Made by a program: the position numbers and the translations under genes. This document shows positions 1 to 12,400 of a stretch of DNA of 64,000 nucleotides, one piece after another. Origin of the DNA: Zychaea mexicana (taxonomy: Eukaryota > Mucoromycota > Mucoromycetes > Mucorales > Lichtheimiaceae); contig NW_026516739.1 in NCBI RefSeq assembly GCF_025766255.1, positions 1 to 64,000 of the forward strand, read 5' to 3'. The notes beneath the pieces are model-generated. The model worked only from the letters and a program-made list of their open reading frames with translations, was not told the origin of the DNA and did not search any database. The number at the start of each line of letters is the position of its first letter. The stretch's first letter is position 1.

Positions 1-1056
1 ACCTATTCGAAGGGCATTATCGGCGCTCTCAGATACAAACGCCAAATCCTTTTCCCTATACACTGTCTTGCCATCGACAGCGAGTCTTATCTTCCCATCT
101 GCTTTTCCCGGTTGATTGAATCTGAGTGTTTGGCGGATCTTCATCCATTCACCGGTTTTATATACCCAAGATCCTCGTCCAAGACTGTAACCGTACGTTG
201 CGTCGCAATATACTCCCTCATCTTGGCATAAATCAGCTCGCTGTAGATCTTCAGGAATATAAGCGTAGAGTTCACCAGCGCCTTCGGCGCGCCACATAGT
301 TCTAATATAATTGTTGAGTTTTATAGTGGGTAAGCGCGGCTTATTACTCTGCACGTATTCTGTTACTGCCGACGTAATTTATCTTTCATGTTACACTTTT
401 TGTTCTACCTTGTTGAGAAACATATATCGGTATGAATACCTCCAGAGCATATCTCTACGGGGCGACCGCCATAAAGACCTGGTAGTTTACCGCCTAAATA
501 GATATCATATCGTTTTTGTTGAAAGTCATCAACAAAGAATTTCTATTAGCAACAACTTTAAAAGTATGAATTTACCTTAGTTGTCGTTAATAGCAGCTTG
601 CTTAGAAATTCATCTACCTCGAACAAAATCAAAGCCCTCCGAAAAGTAAACTTGATACTCAAAAATAGCAGATTTAGCCTGTTGGCGCTGAACGATAGGC
701 TCTGCATAAAATCCAATGCCGCCCTGAGGTCCCAATACACCTTTAGGGTTGATGCTTCCCTCTGGATATGTGATTTCCAGTACTTTTTCGCCCGTATTGG
801 CTGGATCGTCAACGATGCGACGGTTGTTATAGGCTGTACCACGACCTGTTGGCCAGATCCAGCCTTCCGTTGAATTAACTGGGATACCCCACGCTTTACA
901 CCATTCTGCATTCTCGTCCGACGTATCGTTCACATAATTGTCCCAGTTTTTAAACGTCCAACTTTGTTTCACCGTGTAAGCACTAGCAAAGACATAATAC
1001 TGTGCGGCAAGAAGAGCAAAGATTAGAAGCAAAAGAAGATGGGTTAAACGTGGCAT
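1..1056 (-). CDS. Secreted polysaccharide lyase family 14 protein, copy A (C-terminus off the left edge)
   Basis: Exons complement(<1..301, 409..493, 618..1056), with GT-AG introns in frame. The start at 1056 precedes a hydrophobic N-terminus (residues about 5-25), a probable signal peptide. The mature part shows the PL14 pattern: a WTFKNWDNY block, EKVLEITYPEGS, GGIGFYAEP, then GGKLPGLYGG, CSGG and CFSTR, and the downstream MWRAEGAGELYAY and YGYSLGRGSW blocks. PL14 enzymes cleave uronic-acid polymers (alginate, glucuronan) by beta-elimination; in Mucorales the natural polymer could be their own polyglucuronate wall, which is inference. The loop after LYGG reads GGRPVEICSGG, two residues longer than in the neighbouring copy. 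The last exon, expected to carry FFGG and YFKDFSL-type motifs, lies outside the window. Family call good; substrate unknown. Confidence 0.85.
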
Positions 1057-2301
1057 ATATGGTTGGGAAGTGCTGAAACGGTGTGAGAGTGAAAAGAAGA
1101 GAAAAAATTTAAGATACTGAGCTGTGCTACTTTTATAATAATTAGCTCCCGCAAACTGGTTAAACTTACATGCACATTTGGGGCACAAAGCCCCCAAATA
1201 AATCAATCCCAATTCATACAAGAAAAAAAGCTTACATGCACGGCTTTTACCCCTTGATAATTATCCGGAGCGCTCCAATTAAATCCCTGAGGCGTTTTAA
1301 ATGTGAGTCTCGAAACTTTGCTGCCACCGGTGATAGTTAATACTAAAGATCTACATGAAGAACAATTGGTAGCGCTGAAGGCTTCTGGGCTTTTCATTGG
1401 CTGGAATAGTTGTTGATAATATACAATTCAAGGTACAGCACTCTATATGAGGATTTTTATAAATCTTATTTATCGTAAAAACTGTTGAGAATATCAACGA
1501 GTCATCATTATCGCTCAAATAATGTATTCTGGTCCGTTGGGAACGATTGCGCACAATGACACTGCATAAACATACAAAAGAGGGATTCGCAAAGGGGGTA
1601 AATTAATAATCTCTTTTTTATTTTCCGTCAATAGTGACTGGAATTATGTCTGTAAGTTTTATACAAGAATTTCAACATATGTGAGCTTCTCTAATACACA
1701 GATTCGATGTCAACACATTATCATACACGGATGAAGGGATTATAGAGCTGCTACTGATAATACTTGTAAGTAACTTGCGTTATGGCGATATGGATCTTCG
1801 GGTATAAGTCACAAATAACAGCTGTAGATGTTGTGTGTATTATTATGTATTATTATCATTAATGTGCATCTTGTGCATTGTGAGTACGCTAATGACACAT
1901 TTTTTATGCTGTAAAATGTGTAGAAAAAACCAAACGCCAGGTGATCTAATCAAGGAGCAAATAGTAGTGAATTAGTTGAGCCCAGGACCTTTAGACCGTA
2001 CTATCTACTTCGTATTCCTTTTGTTCTAGACATATAGCTATGATAACCAAAAAAGAACCACATATTTCTGCACTATGTTCACTTTTCTTATTTGAATTTC
2101 ATTCTTTAGGCTGTAGATGCACAAGGTATCATGTGTACATACAGATGATGTCAAAAATTTGTATATTTGTGGATCAATTTCACGGAAAAAAGAAGAGTTT
2201 ATGTATAATAGGAGCCAGCCCTTGTACATGCATGATGCATCTGAGTGTTTTCTACAAAATACAACAGGACAATGATATATTGTCGGTTTTTTTTCTGGTC
2301 T
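1057..2301. other. Spacer between the two PL14 genes
   Basis: It holds the promoter of copy A (TATA-like motif at 1130-1137) and the 3' end of copy B. The short open frames here have no protein-like composition. No repeat or RNA gene was recognised. Confidence 0.5.
1130..1137 (-). promoter_or_regulatory. Putative TATA box of PL14 copy A
   Basis: TATAAAAG on the minus strand, about 75 nt upstream of the start codon at 1056. Position and match suit a core promoter; there is no other evidence. Confidence 0.4.
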
Positions 2302-3479
2302 CTAGTACTGAGCCTTCAAAGAAAAGCCCTTGAAATAGCTGTACTCCTTCTTCTTTGGTGCCCAGGCGCTGCCATTGCCGCCAAAGAATGTATGGAAAGC
2401 TATATCGAAGAAAATAAGAGCAATGACGACGATATGAGTATTATGAATGATATACGCAACAAAAAATAGCTATGAAGGAACAAAGAGCATGATGAAATGT
2501 AGACAACATACCAACACCGACGACTTTGCCGGTATCCTTGTTTAGAAAAGCCAGTTTCTTTTCGGTATAAACATTTTTGCCATCGACGTCGACGCTGACC
2601 ATGCCATCGTCCTTGCCAGGGCTGTTGAGCTTAAGTGTTTGACGGACTTTAATCCACTTGCCAGTCTTGAATGACCAAGATCCACGACCGAGACTGTAAC
2701 CGTAGTCCTTGTTGCAGATATTACCCTCTTCGTCGCAGAGACCATCGCGTTGCTTGCTTTCGGGGAGATAGGCATACACTTCACCATCGCCTTCACGACG
2801 CCACATGAATCTGATTTGGTTCAACAATGAATATTGATGATAAGTCTCATGGTGCTGTGTGTATAACTAGGTGCTACTGCTGTTGCTATTTCTATGCATT
2901 AGTATCTTTGTAAATACGTACCGAGTAGAGAAACAGGTATCAGCATCAGCGCCCCCAGAGCATCCTTCGTGGCCACCATAGAGACCAGGCAGTTTGCCAC
3001 CTATTTAATAAGACCAATTGTATCAGTAAGGCCATGTGGGTGCAGCAAAAGTAAACCAAGTAATGTTCTTTACCTTTGACAAATTGGAACTTCTTTGGGA
3101 AATAAACCGAGTATTCGAGAACAACAGTTTTGGCTTCATTTCGCAGATGGAGCGGCTGAGCATAGAATCCAATACCGCCTTGAGTACTACCACCGGGGTT
3201 ACTGCTTCCTTTGGGATAGGCCACTTGGAGTACTTCTTCGCCCGTTTTTGCTGGATCCTTGACGATTTTGTGATTCGAAACCGAGTCGCCCTTGTGCGGC
3301 CAGGACCAGCCGTCGGATTTCGCGATGCCCCAGGCCTTGAACCAGCTTTCATTGTCACCGTCGGTTTTCGCGTCTTTGAACTTGTTCCAGTTCTTGAAAC
3401 TCCATGTTTCACCGGTGGCTGTTACAACATGTACAAGGGTGATGACGAGCAAAAAGAGTTGAGCACGGAAGAAGCGCAT
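2302..3479 (-). CDS. Secreted polysaccharide lyase family 14 protein, copy B (complete)
   Basis: Exons complement(2302..2399, 2512..2810, 2922..3000, 3074..3479) give 293 residues. Start MRFFRAQLFLL begins a probable signal peptide of about 21 residues. Motifs in order: ETWSFKNWNKF, EEVLQVAYPKGS, QGGIGFYAQP, GGKLPGLYGG-HEGCSGG, CFSTRFMWRREGDGE, YGYSLGRGSW, then FHTFFGG and a C-terminal YFKGFSLKAQY. This is a full-length small PL14 protein. Three introns are visible, and the first two match copy A in place and phase, so the genes are tandem duplicates in the same orientation. Likely an extracellular or wall-acting lyase on polyuronides; the exact substrate cannot be told. The KLPGLYGG lysine sits in the conserved strand thought to line the active site (family knowledge, not tested here). 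Confidence 0.88.
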
Positions 3480-6400
3480 TTTGTTTTTTTATATGAATTG
3501 TATCTTTTGTGTATATAAGGGAAAGTGAGGGGTTGGTGTGTTTATATGTACACTTCTATCAAAGAAGGAAAGAGAAAAGATTGGAAGTGGGTATGTGTCT
3601 AAAGAAGTTGTTTTTTGGATGAGGGATGAGGAAATTGAAAATGGATTCCGTATTTATATAGTTCTTGGAGAGCAAAGTCTTCCTCTTACATCCAACTCAA
3701 TTTCTTTCTTTTCGCTTGCGAACTGGGTGATACAAGAAAGATTGACATTTTTGGGCATAATTTGTGAGATCCAGCACCACACCATAAAATATAGCATGGC
3801 ACTTCTAATTTTGAAGCAGCAAATGCCCATATCACTCATACTCATTAGTAGCTTTCGAAGCTCCGTCGACCTCATTACCACCTCACCGCCGCTTTCATCT
3901 ACCGCAATATATATTACTTGAGCTACTCGCTTTCTAGGAGTGTCCCCAGAGCTTCACATGAATAGGGTAACCGGTTTGACAAACAATCCTTTTTGGAGCA
4001 CTTGGGCCTGACAGCCTGCATTTCACTTTTTTGTGTTACTAATTCGGTGCTACGGTTATTTTTTTGCCACTGCGACCCCTTTAATTTTCAAGATTACTAT
4101 AGTTCTTCCAACAAGAACTGCAAGTCATCTTTTCGTCGGTAAAAAATGATAATTGCTTATTATATGTAGGCGAACGAGGGAGATCGACGACTGAAGCATC
4201 GTTAATACCACGGAGTGCACGAAGACAAATAAACGGCAGTTCCTATGGTGGTGACGGTTACCCTTGTTTTCTCTGAATCAAAAATTAAGAATCACCATAA
4301 AAAGGCATTTTTCTAAGTCATTAAGCAAAAATTGAGTAACAGCAAATCGCACGCGAGGTGGCATTAATAAATGAGCATCTAGCCAATCATGGTGCTACCA
4401 CCATTTCTGGCCCCCTCAACCTCTCTCCTTTTGTTGTCCAACAAGTGCATTGATTTCCTCCCGCTGCCACAGCACTATTACGAGTGCTGTGCCCGTCCGT
4501 TACCATCCGGTTTAGCGTGAAGTGATAGTAGCACTCACTTGCCTCTCTCTCTCTCTCTCTCCCTTATTCTGTTGTAGTACACAAAAACTATTGATGTCAA
4601 TCCATTATCGGTGTTGACAAAAGATCCTCTGCGATACCCATCTTTAGACAAGCCCAATGGCTCGGTATCCTTGTGTTACTCTGCTATAGAAACCCTGTGT
4701 GTGGGTTGAACAGCACACATTTATGGGCCTCCTTTTCAGTCTCAGCATTGGAACAACGGAAGCAAAAAAAAAGAGACCCCCACCTGTAACCAAATGACAT
4801 GCATACTTGCTCAATCGGAAGGTGTACACACAGTATGAAGTAGGAGGCCCTTAAAATTGCATATACAGTAGCCTCTGGATTCATACCTAGCCAGTGAGCT
4901 GCTCCATGTGTCGATTTCAAAAGGCCTTTATAATTATGAAAAGGCTTGAAAATGAACGTATCAGCGAACTTCAAGAAGATTTGGTGATAATGGTATGTAG
5001 TGATGGCTGAGATGCTGCGATTTAGACTTTTAGTATGAAACAACCACTACTACTATATACAGTATGTCCAATAATTACTACGGTCACCCTTACTTCTGAA
5101 GAGAATGCTGCCTGTTACACTAGTAGTACTAGATTCGGCGTTTGATCTTTTTCTTCATTGCACAAGATCATCCCATTGATACCACTGTCGCCATTATTGG
5201 TAAAGTGTATTCCGTTCAGGTAATAATCTTCTACTCTATTGTTTCGCCACACACTCGGTCCATACATTTATTAAGGAGTATGGTGAGAAGCCTTCATATA
5301 CTGCATCCAAATACATGGAAGGAAGGAGAAAAAAACTTAATCGGCTCACATTGTTACGCAAAGCAGCACTGATAAACCCACAACTATTTTCTTTTTAATT
5401 GCGCGTATTAGGATTGTGTAGTAGCGGGTAAAATCTGTTTAGTTATACTCTGCAGGTACATACGTATGACAGAATCGTGGTGGTTTTTTTCTCTGCCCAA
5501 TGGAATCTCTGCTTAAAGATACCTATTTCATCATTTCGTATCAGATAAACCCCAAACAACCAACAACTGAGCGATATACCGGCACAGCGTATACCTAACC
5601 TAACATCTCATACGCAAAAGCGGACGAGGGATTGAACTGAACATTATACTATGCCATATCGTGTTGAAGGATATGGCTTTTGATGCGACCAATCAAAACT
5701 TTTGCTTTTATCTTTGTAACACTGGAGTAAAATGAAGCGATAGCAAAGTATAGTATAGCTTAGCGCGATGGAAAATCCAGCAGGATTTGACTTTCATGGT
5801 AAGCTTTGGACTCAGAAAAACCACATTATTTGTAGATTGGGTACCTTTGGCACGCTTGTACTATGCAGTATCGAATAATGTGTGTCAGTCATTCGTCGTA
5901 TGGCAGTATCTAGCGTTTCTCAAGAGCAAGTGCATAGTTGATGTGCCCCAATATAAAAACGCAGAAAATGTGTGGGCGGAAGGAGGGTGTGTAGAAATTG
6001 ACAGTGTCACTACCAATGTGTAGTCAAACGCATAAAGTTATGCGAAATTAGGTTTAAAACTAGTCGCGATCCAACCCGACCGAAAGAATCAACGTGGGCA
6101 GATACTTCTTAAACATGTGCCATCTAGAACGATTTCTTACGGCGAAGAACCTGATGGTAAAGTGGGTGGGGGTGAGGGTTATTAAAACTGTAATATCAAT
6201 TGTTCGATTATATCAGCAGTGTTACTATATCCATAATAATTGATAGATGTAAGCGAGCAGAAATATAAAAACGAGCGATGTTGGGCATCCTTATGGATTA
6301 AGGGTCGTTTAGTATGATATGCGCAGACATACCAACTACTCGGCTGAATGATCGTAAATAGTAAATATTGACATGGCTACTCACGTTTTGAGCAGGTTGG

Positions 6401-8017
6401 CTTGCAGGACTGTTTGAGCACACAAAACGACTGGTTATATGACGATGGCCGTTTTTGACCACAGCTTGTACAGGTAGGGGTAGGAGCGACGCGTTCCTCG
6501 ATCGAGCGCAAGAAAGAAAACAGTCGCGATGCGAGTAAGTTGATGACCGTGCATACCGTACGAAAGGTAATAAAAGTCAACGTGTCTGAAATTGAAGCAA
6601 GACCGGAGTGAACGATGGGATTACTTTGTCCGCTGCCAGTATGTAAATTAGTACAAAAATGATGTGTAGGTACGGTGACTGGTGAGCAAAAACGAGAACA
6701 GGGTAATAGTACCCGACACTACAAGAAGAAACGAAAAGAAAGAGGTGGTGGGCCTATCGATCGGACCAGTGTTTTGCAAAGCAGCAGTTCCTCGACTACA
6801 TTAAGTCGAAACTGAAGCATACCATACAGTGAAGAGAGCAATTAGTTTGAAGTATATGAAATCGGTAAGCTTGGCGTACTTGCATAGCAGCTCATGAAAA
6901 TCAAACATATTTGCCGGTTACGATCGCGAAGAAGGTTGCACGGTTAGCCTGTGTTTGTTTGCGGATGGTACAATATAGCACCAAGGATATAGGCATCGAT
7001 CGCGGACTTGAAACGAGCAGGATCCGTGCAACAGAGCGTTAGATTGGCATGAACGGTTTACGGACTGAAGTCGCTGGGAGCACAAGCCCAAAGAAAAACC
7101 TGATGCAAGGAGCCACGTTGACTCATCTCCGATCATCATTGTGACCTTGGAAGCACAATGCATAAACAAACACCGGATGTTTTGATTCTCTCACCGACAA
7201 TTTAGAAGCAGTATGATGGAAAGCTTGCGAAATAATGTCGAAATAACGAGGTCACAATAACACAGTGAGATATGGTGCTTGAGGTTGCTGTTCCCTTTAA
7301 CGCAAAGATGTATCCGATAAGTACAGATTCTCTGTTCGAAACCACAAACAGATTAATAGTGTGTAACCGGTGTACACGGTGTGCATGTACACTGAGAAAC
7401 GTGCATATCGATTTGGTGGCTTTTCTTTTTTCAACGAGAATTTCTCATAGAGCGAGCAGTATGCTTCTATACTTCCTTTATCCCGATTTGCTTTCCAAGG
7501 ATCACATATGCCTTAGCGAAGCAGCATATTAGGTGGTGTGGATAAATCACAGATATCGTCTAGTGGAGAGGTAGCTGGTATGTCGTATTTGTTTCATCAG
7601 AAACAACATCACTCGGCGCCATTCTTCATCAAATCCAGGGGAGGAAATGCAGGAAGGCGCAAGCCAGTGCCAAAAGCGGTTCGGGTCGGACACGGTCGGG
7701 GATGATGAATCACAGTGCGTGGGTCGGGGCCCTAACAATAAAATTTTAATAAATGTGTGTTTTTTTTCTCTCTTCTGCTCTTCTTCTCCTTGTTCCTCTC
7801 TTTCTCTATCCCTCTTCGAGAAACACACACGCCTAGCGACAAGCTACAACACAGAACAAAAAAAGCGATTTATTTTCGCCCTCTTATGTATATTCACGCC
7901 TTTGAAAAGTGCTCAGCCGACTACATTTGCGACCAACGTATGTTGCTTCTCTCTGGTTTGATAATACGCTTTTGCTGTGATTAAAGGGCTGTACTTACTT
8001 ACCAATACTACATCACT
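3480..8017. other. Gene-poor spacer (4.5 kb)
   Basis: AT-rich DNA with only short open frames on both strands, none with recognisable motifs or convincing splice partners. A (CT)n run lies at 4543-4561. TATA-like sequence near 3511-3517 may serve the PL14 copy B gene. No tRNA, rRNA or transposon end was recognised. Confidence 0.5.
4543..4561. repeat. CT dinucleotide microsatellite
   Basis: About nine CT units in intergenic DNA. Confidence 0.85.
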
Positions 8018-8179
8018 ATGACATCTATGATTTCATCATGCCGTGGATGCTATATATCAAACAGTCTGGAAAGCCTCTGGAAGTTTTTAAATAATGCATC
8101 TCTTGAATCAAAAGCCCAACCTTGCCACTCTCAAACTCAAATCCGGCCAGACCTTCTCCGGTGTCTCTTTTGGCGCTGA
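8018..8179 (+). promoter_or_regulatory. Upstream ORF overlapping the carbamoyl-phosphate synthase start
   Basis: An ATG at 8018 opens a 53-codon frame that is +1 relative to the main ORF and ends inside it (TGA 8177-8179). A scanning ribosome using it would bypass the main start. The stretch [11 protein letters not shown] loosely resembles the C-terminal core of the ascomycete arginine attenuator peptide found upstream of arginine-type CPA1 genes, but the key aspartate of that peptide is not present. Transcript start is unknown, so it may not be in the mRNA. Confidence 0.35.
8038..8094 (+). promoter_or_regulatory. Upstream ORF whose stop overlaps the main start (TAATG)
   Basis: An ATG at 8038 encodes 18 residues ([18 protein letters not shown]). 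Its TAA stop shares an A with the main ATG at 8094. Such overlap can allow termination-coupled reinitiation. Expression is not shown. Confidence 0.4.
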
Positions 8180-9371
8180 TACGAGCGTCACCGGTGAAGC
8201 CGTTTTTACTACCTCTCTCGTGGGTTATCCGGAATCCATGACCGACCCTTCATACACTGGCCAAATTCTTGTTTTTACTCAACCGCTCATTGGTATGTGC
8301 TTGTCCGGCGTTTTTCTCTATTCTTCGTTCTTGCAGAAAACAAATAAACAAATAAAAGGAAAACTAACGCCTTTGTTCTCTTTTGCAACAGGCAACTATG
8401 GCGTTCCAGGACCTGTCAAAGACAAGTACGGTCTCTTTAAGTACTTTGAATCCGACAAGATCCAAGTTTCTGGTATCATCGTCAACGACTACGCTGCTCA
8501 GTATTCACACTGGACTGCCGTCGAGTCCTTGGGCAACTGGTGCAAACGCTTCAATGTACCTGCCATCACCGGTGTTGATACGCGTGCCATTGTGCAAGTT
8601 CTCCGTGAGCAAGGCTCCACGCTTGCCCGTTTAACTGTCCATACTGCTGAAAGCGATCCAGCAACAACCAAAGAAGCCGGTTTTCTGTGGGATCCGAATG
8701 CGGAGAATTTAGTCGCTCGAGTGTCCACCCCGGCTCCTATCCACTATAATCCAGAAGGCGACATCAAGATTGCCGTCGTAGACTGTGGTGTCAAGCAAAA
8801 CATCATACGATGCTTGACCAAACGAGGAGCAAGCGTCACTGTGCTGCCCTTTGACTATGACTTCAACCGCGACCAAGATATCTACGATGGTCTTTTTATC
8901 TCGAATGGTCCCGGTAACCCCGCAACGTGCGGTGTCACCGTGGTGAAACATCTGCGTGAGGCTATCGAGACCTATGGCAAACCCATTTTCGGCATTTGCA
9001 TGGGCAATCTATTGCTTGGTATGGCCGCAGGTATGAACGTCTACAAGCTGCCATTCGGCAACCGTGGTCACAACCAACCTGCTTTGCATGTTCAGACTGG
9101 TCAGTGCTCCATTACATCCCAGAACCACGGCTATGCCTTGGATGACAAGGTCATGCCAGCTGGTTGGAACAAGCTTTTCATCAATGCCAATGACGGTTCC
9201 AATGAGGGTATCTGCCACGAATCACTTCCCATTTTCTCAGTGCAATTCCACCCAGAGGCTAAAGGTGGCCCACAGGATACAGAATATCTATTTGAAGAAT
9301 TCATCACTCTTGTACGCGCAGAGAAACTCAAGCGCATGACAGAGGATGATGATGTCGTAGCTGTAGCTTGA
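8094..9371 (+). CDS. CPA1: Carbamoyl-phosphate synthase small (glutaminase) subunit
   Basis: Exons 8094..8292 and 8392..9371 give 392 residues. The 99-nt intron (branch ACTAAC) is open in frame, but removal restores the conserved PLIGNYGVP. Residues about 10-145 form the small-chain N-terminal domain ([28 protein letters not shown]); about 195-375 form the class I glutamine amidotransferase domain. It normally hydrolyses glutamine and passes ammonia to the large subunit for arginine or pyrimidine synthesis. The triad is present: Cys269 in GICMG, His353 and Glu355 in FHPEA. Residue 273, normally Gln in CxGxQ, is Leu. Sequence around GNRGHNQP resembles pyrimidine- or urea-cycle-type domains as much as arginine-type Cpa1, yet the protein ends after this domain, so it is stand-alone. 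An in-frame TAA just upstream fixes the start. Confidence 0.93.
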   Translation: MHLLNQKPNLATLKLKSGQTFSGVSFGADTSVTGEAVFTTSLVGYPESMTDPSYTGQILVFTQPLIGMCLSGVFLYSSFLQKTNKQIKGKLTPLFSFATGNYGVPGPVKDKYGLFKYFESDKIQVSGIIVNDYAAQYSHWTAVESLGNWCKRFNVPAITGVDTRAIVQVLREQGSTLARLTVHTAESDPATTKEAGFLWDPNAENLVARVSTPAPIHYNPEGDIKIAVVDCGVKQNIIRCLTKRGASVTVLPFDYDFNRDQDIYDGLFISNGPGNPATCGVTVVKHLREAIETYGKPIFGICMGNLLLGMAAGMNVYKLPFGNRGHNQPALHVQTGQCSITSQNHGYALDDKVMPAGWNKLFINANDGSNEGICHESLPIFSVQFHPEAKGGPQDTEYLFEEFITLVRAEKLKRMTEDDDVVAVA

Positions 9372-9386
9372 AACATGAATACTAGT

Positions 9387-9392
9387 AATAAA
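9387..9392 (+). terminator. Poly(A) signal of the carbamoyl-phosphate synthase gene
   Basis: AATAAA 16 nt after the stop codon. The convergent dynactin stop lies only 89 nt beyond the CPA1 stop, so the two 3' UTRs probably overlap. Confidence 0.5.
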
Positions 9393-9460
9393 GATATTTG
9401 ATGTGTATATATTTTGACAAAAAAACTATGTTTTTTCTATATGTTTGTTCTGCGCATCTA

Positions 9461-12400
9461 TTATCGCAAGAACATGCCGTGGATCCGCTCAAATTCAGCA
9501 GCACTCTTAATCTGTACGCGATGCTGCGATGCTGATGATAGCGCGGGTATCTGGATCTTGGCCAACGTTCGTGACAGTCCTTCCTGTAATGACTATAAAG
9601 TTGATAGACAATCAATTTGATTAGACAAGGAGGTGGCAAAAGGAGGGCATCATATATAAACATAGTCGTTATGTGTAATTTGCGTACCTTGATATTATTA
9701 TTAGCAGCAAGATCTTTCCGTGCAGCTGGCTGCAGCTGCATTTCTTCCATCCGATTGCGAAGCTTTTCACTTCGCTGCTTGAGGGTATACAGGACCGACT
9801 GCTGTGTTTGGTATTGATAATCGGGCGTCTTCTTTTGGCTCTGCCATTTGCCACCGCGTCGCTCAGCATGAAGTGCAACTACCTTTGGTGAAGCGCCTGC
9901 CGTTCGCATATCTTTGATCAAAACACGCGTCTCAATGGCAACCGTTCTCAACTCAGTGTTGGCTGACTTGGCAGTTGGCGCGAGAGGATCGGCTGTTGAC
10001 AAAGTATCCAGCTTGAGCGTAGACGCCAAATCGCGACTTTTGAGGTGCGCATTCTCGGTCTTGAGGTAGCGGATGGCTGCCTTTAATGCCTCTACTTGAC
10101 CAGCTCCATCATAGGCACTCAAGCTAGTTGCAGAGCCTTCGATTTCTGTGAATAGCTTCTGATCCTCGCTAGTGTCTGTCTTTCCATTGGCACTAGTCTT
10201 GTTACTGTTGCTTTCAGAAGTCGACATTTGTAACTTGGCTTCTTGCGCAGCCGTAGCCTTCTTCAACTTGGTGTTTTCTTGCTCGAGTGCGTCGTACTCT
10301 GCCTGCAGGTTTTCAATCGCCTCAGCATACATGGTTTCTTGCGTCTGTGACTTTTGCAAGGTCTCTTCCAGCGTTGCAATCTGTTCTGCTTGCTTCTTGA
10401 CAGTGACCATACGCTTTTCGAGGAGTTCGACCTTGACCGTGGATTCCTGCAAGGCCTGATCCTTCAGCTTGAGATCCTTGATCAGTTTGAGAATTTCATC
10501 GCTATGTTGTTGTAGCTTGCGCTCCATATCATGGCTCACAACCACTTCTGCCTTCATGTCGGATGCACGCTGTATCCAGGGTGCTACACCCGTGGCAATC
10601 TTGTCCATCTTGTTGTCATTGTCGACGCGTGTCACTGTTGTATTAAGCTCGTTTGTCAGCGATTTGATCGTTCGCAAGCAACCTTCCCAAAGAGAGCTTT
10701 CGGCAATCTCGAGTATTTCGTCAGCCTTGTTGTATACGGCTTGTTGGATAATGCCCAAACTAATTTCCTCCTTGCTTCCGCACTTTGCATCCACATAGGT
10801 GGCAATTTGCTTGTAAACCTAACCCACAGTTTTGCTTCATGTTAAAATAACGTATGTAGCGATGATATATCTTAACCTAAGATATTTTTTACCTCAAAAC
10901 AGAACTGACTGAGCTTAGAGCTAATAGCGTACAACGTCTTGAATCTGTGTAAATGCTCAGACTTTAGCATCAAAGCTTGCTCAGACAAATCCTCCAATTG
11001 ACGCAGCAATTTCCTATTCCATAAAAGACAAGGGGTAAGTTTTACGAGAAAAAAAGGCGTATCCTTGTCCCGCTATTCGCAACACACATACTTTGCCAGA
11101 ATCTTGCTGTTCTTTGCATGGCTGATAAGACGACCCAACGGCTCAATGTAGTCGTAATCCAATCGTTCTTCACCTTCTGTGATACTAATACCCTCCTTTT
11201 TGATCGCATTCTCAACTATCTGCTTGACAAAGGTCAGTTCCACAGTCATTCTATCTGCATTGAGGTCAAGTGCTCGTGTGAGACCAAAGAATTGGTCTGC
11301 CAAGATGCTTTCGCCGTTTTGCACCAAATAGACCTCTGTCAAATGCTCCAGCTGAGCAATCATTCTAATCGTACAAGTGATTTAGTCTCTTCTTCTTTTA
11401 CAGCTTATTGTGCTGCATGAAATTCAATGAAATGGTTTAAATAAGGAGAATGGTCGTTTACCTTTGCAAATCCGAAATACAATCGGAATTGTTCAACTCA
11501 TCAGTACGAAGAAGCTCGACAATACCATTCAACCGACGCTCAGTGCCCACCAGATCATGATAAACTTGGCCCATTCTGATAAAGATTTCAGGACCACAAT
11601 GCTTGATGAAGGTGACAAAGCGTTTTGCGAGATCGCTGAGCCATCCAGCACGTTGTCGCATCTATCAATCGAATTAGAACATTAGTGTTTATAAAGAAAA
11701 AATGGCGTTTTTTTTACTTACCTCACACACTGAAACTAGATTCTCGCTAACTGTATCCATAATCTTTTCACTGATCGGATGGTTTTGATCGAGCTGTTTG
11801 ATAATGAGCTCAGATTTAAATACAAGGCGCTTAAACAACAGCAAACATGAAATAGGATCGTTTTCGGTCTTGAAGAATGAATCGGGTAGGTATGGCTAAA
11901 CAAGACACATAAAAATTTCCATTAATGTTCAGTAAGCATCTATGCTCACTTGTTGTTTTCAGTGTAAACATCTGGTTATGTGATTTGAGGTGTGCTTAAT
12001 ACCTGAACATAAGTCAAACGGTCATTCGCCTGAGCTGCTTCAAGTTTTCGAAGCTCTAGATCAATGGCCTTAGCCTGGGCCTTCATCACCGTAGATTGGA
12101 GTTGCATATTGAGTGACATCATTGCTTGCGATTGACTGCTGAGCGAGCTCTTTTCGGATTCTTTGCTGACTTCTTTCTGACGGAGCTGTTCCAGGTCACT
12201 CTGCAAGTTGGTGACAAGTTCTCGGAATTGTTGAATAGTTGCTTCATAGTCAGCGTTTGTCTCTTCAGAGGATCGAAGACGGTCCAATTGCTCGCGCAAA
12301 AGCATATCACGGTGATCTAAAAAATATTAGAAACGCAAGATTGATATAGTCTCCTCAATATTTTTTGATACATGTGATATTTTTCTTTGTTTTTCCTTAC

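Noticed and set aside
8293..8391. Open frame through the CPA1 intron as coding sequence
   Set aside because: Retention inserts 33 residues in the middle of a conserved block; GT-AG ends and ACTAAC branch point are present, and removal restores PLIGNYGVP.
9382..9687. Read-through of the large dynactin exon to 9382
   Set aside because: The extension is not protein-like; splicing 9688 to 9583 gives an in-frame end ERIHGMFLR and a total length divisible by three.
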